A stretch of 37,606 bases of DNA from Psittacicella hinzii (lineage in GTDB: Bacteria > Pseudomonadota > Gammaproteobacteria > Enterobacterales > Psittacicellaceae): the NCBI RefSeq assembly GCF_003585885.1, contig NZ_NRHC01000057.1:1-37606 (forward strand), given 5' to 3'. The first letter of the stretch is position 1. Each line of letters opens with the position of its first letter. The position numbers and the translations under genes are program-made. Of this stretch, positions 9,059 through 17,200 are shown piece after piece. Under the pieces are notes generated by a model. It was not told the DNA's origin and did not search any database. It saw only the letters and a program-made list of their open reading frames with translations.

Positions 9059-9866
9059 TTGCTAGGTATGTTAATAAAATAAAACAATGATTATATCTGT
9101 AGATAGTATCGTTAGAGATTAAATCTTCAGCTTTGCTATATCCATTTGTAAATTGTAGTAGTTCTGGAATTAATTCGATTACTACTATCATAGACTCATC
9201 TGGTTGCTTAAACAGAGGTTTTAAATCGAATAAACCACGATTTACCATTTTAGCAACTGCTTGACCATCTTCAGAGTTGAAGTATTGCTCAACGACGTCT
9301 TTATAAGTTGTTAAAGCCTGATTGAATTTTTCTAGCTCATACACATAACTATCTAAAAGAAGTTTATCTTTGAAGCTGTTATCCTTTTTAACAAAATCTT
9401 TTAACTCTTTAATAAAGTTACTGCTAAATTGTAAAAGATTATCTGTTAAATCTAGCATACTTTTATTTGCGTAGGCTGCTAAAACAATTAGAGGGTTAAA
9501 GTTGAGATTGTTGTAGTTTTCTTTTATATAAGCTTCAAGTTCAGGAGAAGCCGTAAAGGTGGTCTCTGGATATAAGTTTAATTGCGCTAAAGCCTGTCCA
9601 AACAGACTTGGAAAATTATTAATGTTTGCTAGATTATCTTGATAAGTAAATTTCCAGTCAAGAGCATTTGTATAATCAAAAGTAATATCACCTTCTTGAA
9701 GTAAGCATCTTAAAGGGATAATTATGTCTTGATGATCGCAGCCACAGTTACATCCATGTTCATGGTCGTGGTGATGCTCATGATCATGATGTTCATGACA
9801 GTGGTGATGCTCATGACAATGGTGATGATCATGATGATGTTCATCATGTGAATGATAGTTTGACAT
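9051..9866 (-). CDS. Protein with His-rich metal-binding N-terminus (271 residues)
   Basis: Residues ~5-45 are almost entirely His with Asp, Glu and Cys, ending in HGCNCGCDHQD, a probable metal-binding segment. The remaining ~225 residues are an unrecognised helical domain with no membrane segment. The start at 9866 was chosen because the ATG lies one base after the mnmE stop codon, with GGA upstream inside the end of mnmE. A TTG four codons earlier (9878) is also possible and would overlap mnmE. Coupled to mnmE upstream and to the second His-rich gene downstream, it is probably part of the same transcript. No nickel-enzyme genes are in the window to suggest a client. Confidence 0.82.
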   Translation of the reverse strand: MSNYHSHDEHHHDHHHCHEHHHCHEHHDHEHHHDHEHGCNCGCDHQDIIIPLRCLLQEGDITFDYTNALDWKFTYQDNLANINNFPSLFGQALAQLNLYPETTFTASPELEAYIKENYNNLNFNPLIVLAAYANKSMLDLTDNLLQFSSNFIKELKDFVKKDNSFKDKLLLDSYVYELEKFNQALTTYKDVVEQYFNSEDGQAVAKMVNRGLFDLKPLFKQPDESMIVVIELIPELLQFTNGYSKAEDLISNDTIYRYNHCFILLTYLANE

Positions 9867-9867
9867 G

Positions 9868-11223
9868 TTATTTTCCAATACAGAAAGTTGAGAAGATCTT
9901 AGTTAAAAGATCATCAGCCGTAAATTTACCGGTAATTTCAGAAAGTTTTTGTTGCGCCATACGTAAATCATCTGCGATTAACTCTGGAGAAACTCCTTGA
10001 CGCATATAGAAGCTTGCATTATTGAAATATTCTAATGCTTCACTGATAGCTTGAATATGTCTTTGACGAGCAATGATGGTGCCCTCTGAAGAGTTATTAT
10101 AGCCGATAATTTCTTTAAGCGCTGACTTAAGATATTCAATTCCACTTAAGGTTTGAGCTGATAAGCCAATATTGTAAATGTTATTATTTTTATCAAACCA
10201 TGGAGAAAGATTTTGCTGATCAATTTTATTAGTAATGAGAATTTTAGGAATATCTTTCTCAAAAATACTTTCAGGTAAAAGAGAGATTTCTTGGCTAAAA
10301 TCATTGCTTTCAGAAACTACGATTACAACATCAGCCTTTTCCATAGCTTTATATGCACGCTCAATACCAATAAGTTCAACTTTATCTTCAGTATCACGTA
10401 AACCTGCGGTATCGATAATATGTAATGGTAAACCATCAATTTGGATAAACTCTTTTAACGTATCACGAGTAGTTCCTGCAATCTCGGTAACTATAGCAGA
10501 CTCTTCTCCCGATAATGCGTTTAATAAAGAAGATTTTCCTGCATTCGGTTTACCAACAATAACTGCACTAATCCCATCACGTAAGATTTTCCCCTGATGA
10601 GCGCTCTCTTTAATATCTTGTAATTTATTTTGTAAACTATAAAGTCTTTCTTGAACAAAACTATCAGCAAGAATATCAATTTCTTCATCTGGAAAATCCA
10701 TTCCTGCTTCAAGATAAGTGCGTAAATGAATTAAGTCATTAACAATACTTGTAACTTTATCTGAAAAAGCTCCTTGTAAGGAATTTATAGCTCCTTTAGC
10801 AGCTTGTAAACTAGTGGCATTAATAAGGTCTGCAATAGCTTCAGCTTGGACTAAGTCTAACTTATTATTAAGAAAGGCTTGTTGCGAGAACTCTCCAGGT
10901 TGAGCATATCTTGCTAAACCTGTGCTTACAATGTACTCTTGCAATGCTTGGAGGACAACTTGACCACCATGACCTTGAAACTCAATTACATCTTCACCTG
11001 TAAAAGAATGAGGATTTGGGAAGAAAATGGCTAAACCATAGTCAAGAACTTGATCTTCATTTGTATAAAATGGTAAGTAAGTGGCATGACGAGGTTTTAA
11101 ATCCTTTTTAGTAATTAGTTGAGCAATTTGTTTAGAGTTTGGACCTGAAACTCTAATAATACCTACAGATCCTCTACCTATAGCGGTAGCTTGAGCAACG
11201 ATAGTTTCCCTATTGTTAGTCAT
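9868..11223 (-). CDS. mnmE: tRNA modification GTPase MnmE (TrmE)
   Basis: K+-activated GTPase that, with MnmG, makes the 5-carboxymethylaminomethyl group on wobble uridine of certain tRNAs. The 451 residues match the normal length. The N-terminal folate-binding domain contains DTIVAQATAIGRGSVGIIRVSG-like sequence and PHSFTGEDVIEFQGHGG. The inserted G domain has P-loop GKPNAGKSS, switch region IAGTTRD, DTAGLRDTEDKVE and TNKID. The C-terminus is FCIGK, carrying the conserved CIGK cysteine. It follows yidC after a GC-rich hairpin, the common gammaproteobacterial order, and is followed without a gap by the His-rich genes. mnmG is not in the window. Confidence 0.97.
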   Translation of the reverse strand: MTNNRETIVAQATAIGRGSVGIIRVSGPNSKQIAQLITKKDLKPRHATYLPFYTNEDQVLDYGLAIFFPNPHSFTGEDVIEFQGHGGQVVLQALQEYIVSTGLARYAQPGEFSQQAFLNNKLDLVQAEAIADLINATSLQAAKGAINSLQGAFSDKVTSIVNDLIHLRTYLEAGMDFPDEEIDILADSFVQERLYSLQNKLQDIKESAHQGKILRDGISAVIVGKPNAGKSSLLNALSGEESAIVTEIAGTTRDTLKEFIQIDGLPLHIIDTAGLRDTEDKVELIGIERAYKAMEKADVVIVVSESNDFSQEISLLPESIFEKDIPKILITNKIDQQNLSPWFDKNNNIYNIGLSAQTLSGIEYLKSALKEIIGYNNSSEGTIIARQRHIQAISEALEYFNNASFYMRQGVSPELIADDLRMAQQKLSEITGKFTADDLLTKIFSTFCIGK

Positions 11224-11245
11224 AATTTTATCTCTAAAAGTTTAA

Positions 11246-11273
11246 AAGGCGACGCTGAAAGCAGCGACGCCTT
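11246..11273 (-). terminator. GC-rich hairpin between yidC and mnmE
   Basis: AAGGCG and CGCCTT, plus CGCTG and CAGCG, form a stem with one A-A mismatch and a 4-nt loop. On the minus strand it is followed by TTTTAAACTTTT. In this AT-rich genome it stands out and probably attenuates read-through from yidC into mnmE. Confidence 0.65.
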
Positions 11274-11311
11274 AAGAATAAATTTAATATAGTCAAACGT
11301 TTATGCCTGAG

Positions 11312-12940
11312 TTATTTTTTTCTACGAGGCATAGCAATTGGACGATCAACTACTTTATAAGTTGGTAATAAATTATTTGCGTATAAGTACGTCATTTTCT
11401 TATTGTAGTACATAATAAATAAAATCGTAATGATATTAGATACGATGTAATACAGAATTAATCCTGACGGTAGGAATAAGAAGAAAATTACAAAAAGATA
11501 AGGCATCATTTTCATAATTTTTCTTTGCATTGGATCCATGTTCTCTGGCATAGGTGTTAGTGAGAACATAAAGATCATAATCACACCGTTAAGGATAGGT
11601 AAGATAAAGTAAGGATCAGCCTGACTTAAGTCATGAATCCATAAGAAAGATTGGTGACGTAATTCTACAGCTTCATTCATTAAATAGAATAAAGCTAAGA
11701 AAATAGGCATTTGAATTAATGCTGGGAAACAACCTGTGAATTGTGAAGCACCGTATTTCTTGAATACTTTAGTTGTTTCTGTTAAGCGTTTCATTCTATC
11801 ATCACCAGCACGTTCATTAGCTGCTGCTAGTTCAGGTTGAATAACACGCATTAATGCCTGATTTCTAAATTGTAATCTTGAAAGTGGAGAGATGATTAAA
11901 CGCACTACTAAAGTTAAAGCGATAATTGTAATTCCCCAGTTACTAATAAATGAGTGAAGGAATTGCATTAGCTTAAACAGTGGTAATGATAAGAACCATG
12001 CCCAACCATAGTCAACTACAAGGTCTAAATCTTTAGCAACATTTTGTAAGTCATCTTGTAATTTAGGACCAATCCAGTACTTGTCACTAAAAGTAGCTGT
12101 GCTATTAGCATTAACAGTAGTTTCAGCGCTTAAAGTATTGATGATGTAGTTGTTTTGATAATAATCTGTATAGATTGTAAAGTCTGTACCAGCATATGGA
12201 ACATATGCAGTTACAAAGAAGTGTTGAGAGATAGCAGTCCAACCCTCTTTAGATTTTACAGGTTTGAAATCTTTATCTTCAATATCTCCGTTAGAGATTT
12301 TTTCGTAATTATCGCTGTCAGTCGAAATTACTAAACCAGCATATGATTGGTTAGTACCATAAACATTTGAACGACTGAATAATGAAGGAGCTGGAGCTGG
12401 GCGATAAATAAATGATGCGTATGGAGCTACATTGATAGCTTGGTCAGAATTGTTAGTAACTTTGTAATCAACTAAAGCTTGATAACCATCTAATGTGATA
12501 GTTTTAGTATAAACTACATCATTATGTGTATAGCTTAAAGTTACTGAGTTTTCTGTTTGATTAACAACTTTATAGTCAGCACGCGTTTTTGCAGAATCTG
12601 TACCGCCTTCACCGGCTAATCCATTAACAACTCTTAAATAATCGTCAGGATTACTTGATAATAATGTTAAAGGAGTTTTATCTTCAACAGTACGATCATA
12701 TTTTAATAGATCAGCACCAATAAAATCACCTGTTTTAGAGTTAATAGTAAGTCTTAAAACATTATTTTTAATTGTTAAAGCATGACTATTATCAGAGTCA
12801 GCACCTACATTATTAGGATCTTGAGCAGCTGTAACAGAATCAATTTGTGGTTTTGGAGCTGTGTCTTGAATATAAGCTTGGAACAATAAAAAACTTAATA
12901 CTGCTAAGACAATAAAAAGGATTCCCCTAGTCTGATTCAT
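11312..12940 (-). CDS. yidC: Membrane protein insertase YidC
   Basis: Inserts proteins into the inner membrane, alone or with SecYEG. The 542 residues compare with 548 in E. coli. Residues ~5-23 are the first membrane segment, followed by the large periplasmic beta domain of gammaproteobacterial YidC (about 50-320). The conserved insertase core follows, with an Arg in LTLVVRLIISPLSRLQFRNQ at the hydrophilic-groove position, GCFPALIQMPIFLALFYLM, LWIHDLSQADPYFILPIL and FLPSGLILYYIVSN. A short basic C-terminus (RRKK) is the usual ribosome-contact tail. The start overlaps the yidD stop by 4 nt, indicating coupling. Confidence 0.97.
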   Translation of the reverse strand: MNQTRGILFIVLAVLSFLLFQAYIQDTAPKPQIDSVTAAQDPNNVGADSDNSHALTIKNNVLRLTINSKTGDFIGADLLKYDRTVEDKTPLTLLSSNPDDYLRVVNGLAGEGGTDSAKTRADYKVVNQTENSVTLSYTHNDVVYTKTITLDGYQALVDYKVTNNSDQAINVAPYASFIYRPAPAPSLFSRSNVYGTNQSYAGLVISTDSDNYEKISNGDIEDKDFKPVKSKEGWTAISQHFFVTAYVPYAGTDFTIYTDYYQNNYIINTLSAETTVNANSTATFSDKYWIGPKLQDDLQNVAKDLDLVVDYGWAWFLSLPLFKLMQFLHSFISNWGITIIALTLVVRLIISPLSRLQFRNQALMRVIQPELAAANERAGDDRMKRLTETTKVFKKYGASQFTGCFPALIQMPIFLALFYLMNEAVELRHQSFLWIHDLSQADPYFILPILNGVIMIFMFSLTPMPENMDPMQRKIMKMMPYLFVIFFLFLPSGLILYYIVSNIITILFIMYYNKKMTYLYANNLLPTYKVVDRPIAMPRRKK

Positions 12941-13188
12941 TGTTTTTTCACTTTTTTATTATTGAAATGACGTGGAACAGGATCAATTCCACAGGTGCAT
13001 AAAGGATTGCATCTTAGTATACGCCAAAATGTTAATAAGCTACCCTTCAATATTCCATGTTGCTGTATTGCTATTTTACCGTACTGAGAGCAAACTGGAT
13101 GAAACCTACATTTTCCCGTTCCTAAGAGAGGACTTAAAAGAAATTGATAGAGTTTTATCAAATATAAAGCTATCTTTTTCAAGATCAA
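12937..13188 (-). CDS. yidD: Membrane protein insertion efficiency factor YidD
   Basis: Small membrane-associated protein that assists YidC-dependent insertion. The 83 residues carry the family signature: YQFLLSPLLG, then CRFHPVCSQYGKIAIQQHG, GILKGSLLTFWRILRCNPL and DPVP. The start is TTG at 13188 with AAGGA a few bases upstream; no ATG fits. It lies between rnpA and yidC, as in most bacteria. Confidence 0.93.
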   Translation of the reverse strand: MILKKIALYLIKLYQFLLSPLLGTGKCRFHPVCSQYGKIAIQQHGILKGSLLTFWRILRCNPLCTCGIDPVPRHFNNKKVKKQ

Positions 13189-13296
13189 AATATCCTTAAA
13201 ACATGGTATTAAAAATATTGAAATAAAGATCGTGAAAGAAGAATATAAAAACTCATTAAATTATATATTAATTTAATGAAAAAAACAATTTAGTAA

Positions 13297-13680
13297 TTAT
13301 TTCTTTTCTGTATTCAAACGAGAAATGTCAAGTTTTTGAAAGAAAGTTGTAATTTCTTGATTGATTTCACTATTAGTTGATTTTGCCATTAAAGGTTTAG
13401 CGATTAAGATTAAATCTGCGTTTGGAAGGGTGTGTTGATTAAGACGAATATATTCTCTTAACAAACGTTTAATGCGATTCCTTTTGTTGGCTTGTTTGAT
13501 GTTCTTTTTACTAATAATAAAGCCAATACGTGGATTATTTAAGTCGTTCTTTACAATAAGAAAAGAGCATATTTGACTATTGTAACGCCATACTTTATTT
13601 TCAAAAACATTAGTAAATTCTTGTGCTTGCAGAAGTTTAAAATCTTTACTAAATTTATAACGTTTGTTATCTTGAAGCAT
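13297..13680 (-). CDS. rnpA: Ribonuclease P protein component
   Basis: Protein subunit of RNase P, which matures tRNA 5' ends. The RNR signature is present as KRNRIKRLLREYIRLNQHTLP, shortened here to its core RNRIKRLLRE. It follows PRIGFIISKKN, as in E. coli NPRIG-type sequence. The start at 13680 (MLQDNKRYKFSKDF) gives 127 residues, near the family norm of ~119. An upstream ATG at 13731 would add 17 hydrophobic residues and lies inside the rpmH-rnpA hairpin. No Shine-Dalgarno is seen at the chosen start. The product is basic, as expected for an RNA-binding subunit. Confidence 0.93.
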   Translation of the reverse strand: MLQDNKRYKFSKDFKLLQAQEFTNVFENKVWRYNSQICSFLIVKNDLNNPRIGFIISKKNIKQANKRNRIKRLLREYIRLNQHTLPNADLILIAKPLMAKSTNSEINQEITTFFQKLDISRLNTEKK

Positions 13681-13700
13681 AGACAAATAACAAATAAAAA

Positions 13701-13734
13701 AAAATGATATTAAAGGACTCTTTAATATCATTTT
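13701..13734 (-). terminator. Intrinsic terminator/attenuator between rpmH and rnpA
   Basis: AAAATGATATTAAA pairs with TTTAATATCATTTT in a 14-bp stem with a 6-nt loop. It is followed on the minus strand by nine T. It would lower rnpA expression relative to rpmH, which must be made in ribosomal amounts. Confidence 0.75.
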
Positions 13735-13759
13735 TTATATGATGTTTAGTTTAAAAGTA

Positions 13760-13894
13760 TTATGCTGATAATACTTTACGACCTTTAGCACGACGACGTG
13801 ATAAAACTTTACGACCGTTTTTAGTAGACATACGTTTACGGAAACCGTGATCACGTTTACGTTTTAAAACTGATGGTTGATACGTTCTTTTCAT
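13760..13894 (-). CDS. rpmH: 50S ribosomal protein L34
   Basis: A 44-residue, very basic ribosomal protein reading [20 protein letters not shown], then [20 protein letters not shown] and VLSA. This is the full family length and almost identical to E. coli L34. It is the first gene of the minus-strand rpmH-rnpA-yidD-yidC-mnmE run, diverging from dnaA across a 324-bp gap. A TATAGT element on the minus strand within that gap is the best promoter guess. The leader can form ATGG-CTAG/CTAG-CCAT pairing (about 13921-13942). Confidence 0.98.
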   Translation of the reverse strand: MKRTYQPSVLKRKRDHGFRKRMSTKNGRKVLSRRRAKGRKVLSA

Positions 13895-14012
13895 TTTAAT
13901 TCTCTAATTTTTTAATCTATATGGCTAGTAACACTAGACCATCTATTAACAAAAAATGAGTTTGTACTATACAGCAATTTTTTAGTTACATTAATCTAGA
14001 GAGCACTAAATT

Positions 14013-14028
14013 AATATTATCCAACTAG
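14013..14028 (+). repeat. 16-bp direct repeat, copy 1 (candidate initiator-binding site)
   Basis: AATATTATCCAACTAG, matching the copy at 14107-14122 at 14 of 16 positions. The TTATCCA core resembles the left half of a DnaA box. Both copies point the same way, 94 bp apart, upstream of dnaA. Confidence 0.55.
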
Positions 14029-14106
14029 ATTGCTAAATTTAAAAATCGTTTAGTATTATACTCTAAATAAAACAGAAAAGCAAAAAAAACTATACAAATT
14101 TTCAAA

Positions 14107-14122
14107 AATATTATCTAGCTAG
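14107..14122 (+). repeat. 16-bp direct repeat, copy 2 (candidate initiator-binding site)
   Basis: AATATTATCTAGCTAG, the second copy of the repeat at 14013. The two differences are transitions. It lies about 40 bp upstream of the candidate dnaA -35 element. Confidence 0.55.
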
Positions 14123-14156
14123 GCAAATAATGGGGTTTTATCTCAACGACTATAAA

Positions 14157-14187
14157 TTGAACTTTTTCGAGATTTAACTGGTAAAAT
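14157..14187 (+). promoter_or_regulatory. Candidate dnaA promoter
   Basis: TTGAAC (14157-14162) and TAAAAT (14182-14187), separated by 19 bp, which is longer than the ideal 17. Transcription would start about 25 nt before the dnaA ATG. The start codon has no clear Shine-Dalgarno. Confidence 0.4.
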
Positions 14188-14218
14188 ATAGGTTAAAAGT
14201 TCCTTATACTCAAAACCT

Positions 14219-17200
14219 ATGCCTTTAAAAAAGCAAATAGAAGAATTATTAATCCAATCTTTACTCCGAGATCTCAATGTAGAAGTTATCGAGAATAGCA
14301 CTTTCTATACGATTATTCTTACTAATCTACCTAGGGACATCTTCAAAAAAGATGATAATCTTACTTCAACCTTAAAGATTATTCAAGAGTTATTATTTTA
14401 TAACAACGATCAAGTTCGTACTTTTGCTAAGATCATTGCCTTAAGTTCTAGAGGAAAAGTGCTAGAGAGAGGGGTGGTAAGTAGTAAAGGTAGCCTAGGT
14501 TTTTCTAAAGATATTTCAGCTTATCAGGGAAAAAACTCTAGTATAGTTGCATTAAACTTGCTCGTTGAAAATATTTTATCCGAACCAAGTAAAAAAACTA
14601 ATTTTGCTAAACTAAATTTTACAGCTGATAGATATTACCTAAATAGCTTTGGCTCTTCTCTAAATTGGTTAGAGAGTAAAAAAGTAGAATTATTCTCTTT
14701 AAAAAAACTACTTAAAAAATTAAAAGCGAAATTTAAACCACAAAAATCCGAACCTATCTATCTCAAAGGAAAGTTATTCTTTCAACCTTTAACTAAAAGT
14801 GATTTTTACATTCAAAAAGTAAAATATACAGGTTTAGGTTCGAATATATCGCAATTAAATGCTAATGTGCGAAGATTGAATAATTTGTTGCTTGGTAGTA
14901 GTACAACTTCACAAGCAGTACAAAGTCGTATTATAAATTTCTTTTTGAATTCTTTTAATTTGAGTAAAGAAGTTACTACTTTAAATGCACCTTTAGCACA
15001 GCACATAAAAACTTATCCAATTAATGATTTTCTCCAGAAAGCGGTAAGGTTTGTAACCGATACTGTTCTCGTACATGAAGAGAGTTTCTTTAATTTAGAT
15101 ATTAAAGTCTATAAAGATATCTCTTTTAAAACAGTAAATGAAGTTTTTACCTTAGAAAACCCTAAGCTAGCTAAAACTTTAATAAGTATTGATTCTCCAA
15201 CTAGAGTGACTAAAGAGATTAATCAAAGCAATAGTAGAGGTAACATATTTAAACCTGTAAATACTTATTTAGATTACTCATCAACTAATAGAGTAGATTT
15301 TCTTAATAAGATTAAAGGTTTATTTGTTTATGGTGCAACGCAAAAGTCAAAAGACTTTATTTCTTGCCAAAAAATAAGCTTAGTTGATACATTTAAAAAT
15401 ATTCTACAACTTGATCACTTAAATGTATCAAGCATTTCTTTTTATGTTGCAAATAATAGTAAAAGCAATCTTTTAACTTTAGGAGCTCTTTCAGTAAGAT
15501 ATGCTAATGCTATATTTAATTATGCGCCAATATATGGTTTGCCTGAATTTAATGGAAGAGTTTTAAAAGAGAAAGAGGTAACTAATAAAGATATTTCTCG
15601 CTTGGCACTTAAAAACTTATTTGTAGCCCCTAAACCTCAAAGAAATTTAACATCTATCAAAGTAGAGCCTTCAAAGGATAATCCTCATATTGCCGAAGAA
15701 GAAACTAACTTAACTCATGCTTTACAAGAAAGTTCAGGAACAAAAGAAGTAACTGAAAAAGATCAACCAGAACTAATTCAAGTAGAGCAAAAGGTAGTAA
15801 AATCAAAGAAAACTGCGAGAAAAGCAAAATCTTCTGTTAATAATGTTAAAGTTGAGCAAGATTCTACAGACAAAATTATAGATTCAACTGGAGATGCTAC
15901 TAAGGTAGACAAAGTTAGAAAAAAAAGTACTGCTAGTAAGCAAGAAGATACACTTTTAGATAATCTACAAGGTGAAGATAATGATGTTAATTCTGAAGTA
16001 ACTCAAACCTCTGAGATTAGTAAAGAACTAACGCTTACTTCGAAAAGTAAATCATCAAGATTACAAAAAGATAAAAATTCTTCGAAGAAGACAACTAAAG
16101 AAGAAAAGATTGTAACTAAAGTAGCTAGAGCTACTAAATCAACTAAAGCAGATAAGCCATTAAAAATAGAAGTAAAAGATACTACTTTAAATACAATTGC
16201 TAAAGATCAGGTAATTAAACTTCCACAAAGTTATACTGCAGAGACAGAAGTGTTAAAAGAAATAAAATCTTACTCTACAAGCGGTTATCCTTTTAGCAGT
16301 GACAACGAAGAAAGTAAAGAAATTAGCAATGCAAGTTTAAGTAGTAACAATGCAAAGATTACTTCTCTAGATAATGCTGAGATAGCTGAAGCGCTCAATG
16401 CTACTTTTGTAAAAGATACAGTTGTTAATAATTTAGTTTCCAAGACAGAAGTAAAAGCAAATGACAACAATGAAGCTAAATCCTTAATGGGACAGGCCTT
16501 AGATTTAGCAAGTGAAAGTAAGCAAACAGTAACTTCTAAGAAAAAACAAAAACTTTCTTATGGTTCACAGTTTTTATTAAATCCATTTGCATATGACTCA
16601 TCAATTCTCTTTAATGAAGATAATTATTTAGTAGAAGATAGTGATGAGTTTGTTAATGCTTCATCTTTATGTATAGGCTATCGAGATAAACTTTCTCAAA
16701 CTTTAAAGAGTTTAGGAAAAGATACAAAAACCTACGTTTCTAGGTATACACCACAAGAGCGTGGGCAGTATCTAGAAGAGTTTGATAAATTCCTAAATCC
16801 TCTTAAGCATAAGTATGAAAAGGACGCCTTAATATCTGTATCTAACTTAAATGCGTTTAGTATCATTGATGAGTTTGCAAAAAAACTCCTTTCAGGGGAA
16901 GACTTTCAGAGTCAAGTTCTATTCCTATTTGGTAAACCTGGAGTTGGTAAAACATATTTAATGTCTTACTTTTACGAGCTCCTAGTTAAGCATGGATTTG
17001 AACGTAGTCAGTTTAAACATTACCTTACAAACTTTCAACGTATCTATGCTAAATGTTTACAGAATAATGGTTTAGATTATTTAACAGATGATATAATGAG
17101 TAACTCGGTAACAGTTATCGATGAGTTTTCTTCGCTTAAACGTAGCACAAGCACAAGAAAGTTTGTGTTTAACCTAATTAACTCTTTAAAAGAGTTTAAG

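Larger units (their letters stand above)
13895..14218. other. rpmH-dnaA gap: possible origin/control region
   Basis: A 324-bp, very AT-rich non-coding stretch between the divergent rpmH and dnaA genes, a common location of oriC or of dnaA autoregulatory sites. I found no TTATCCACA-type DnaA box on either strand and no GATC site. What it does hold is a 16-bp direct repeat (14013-14028 and 14107-14122), the AATCTAG/CTAGATT inverted repeat around 13993-14030, and a candidate dnaA promoter. Origin activity is a guess from position. Confidence 0.4.

Noticed and set aside
10235..10712. Open frames opposite or inside mnmE
   Set aside because: They are shadows of a well-conserved gene and have no family resemblance.
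13681..13731. Upstream ATG for rnpA
   Set aside because: It adds a hydrophobic stretch absent from the family and sits in the terminator-like hairpin.
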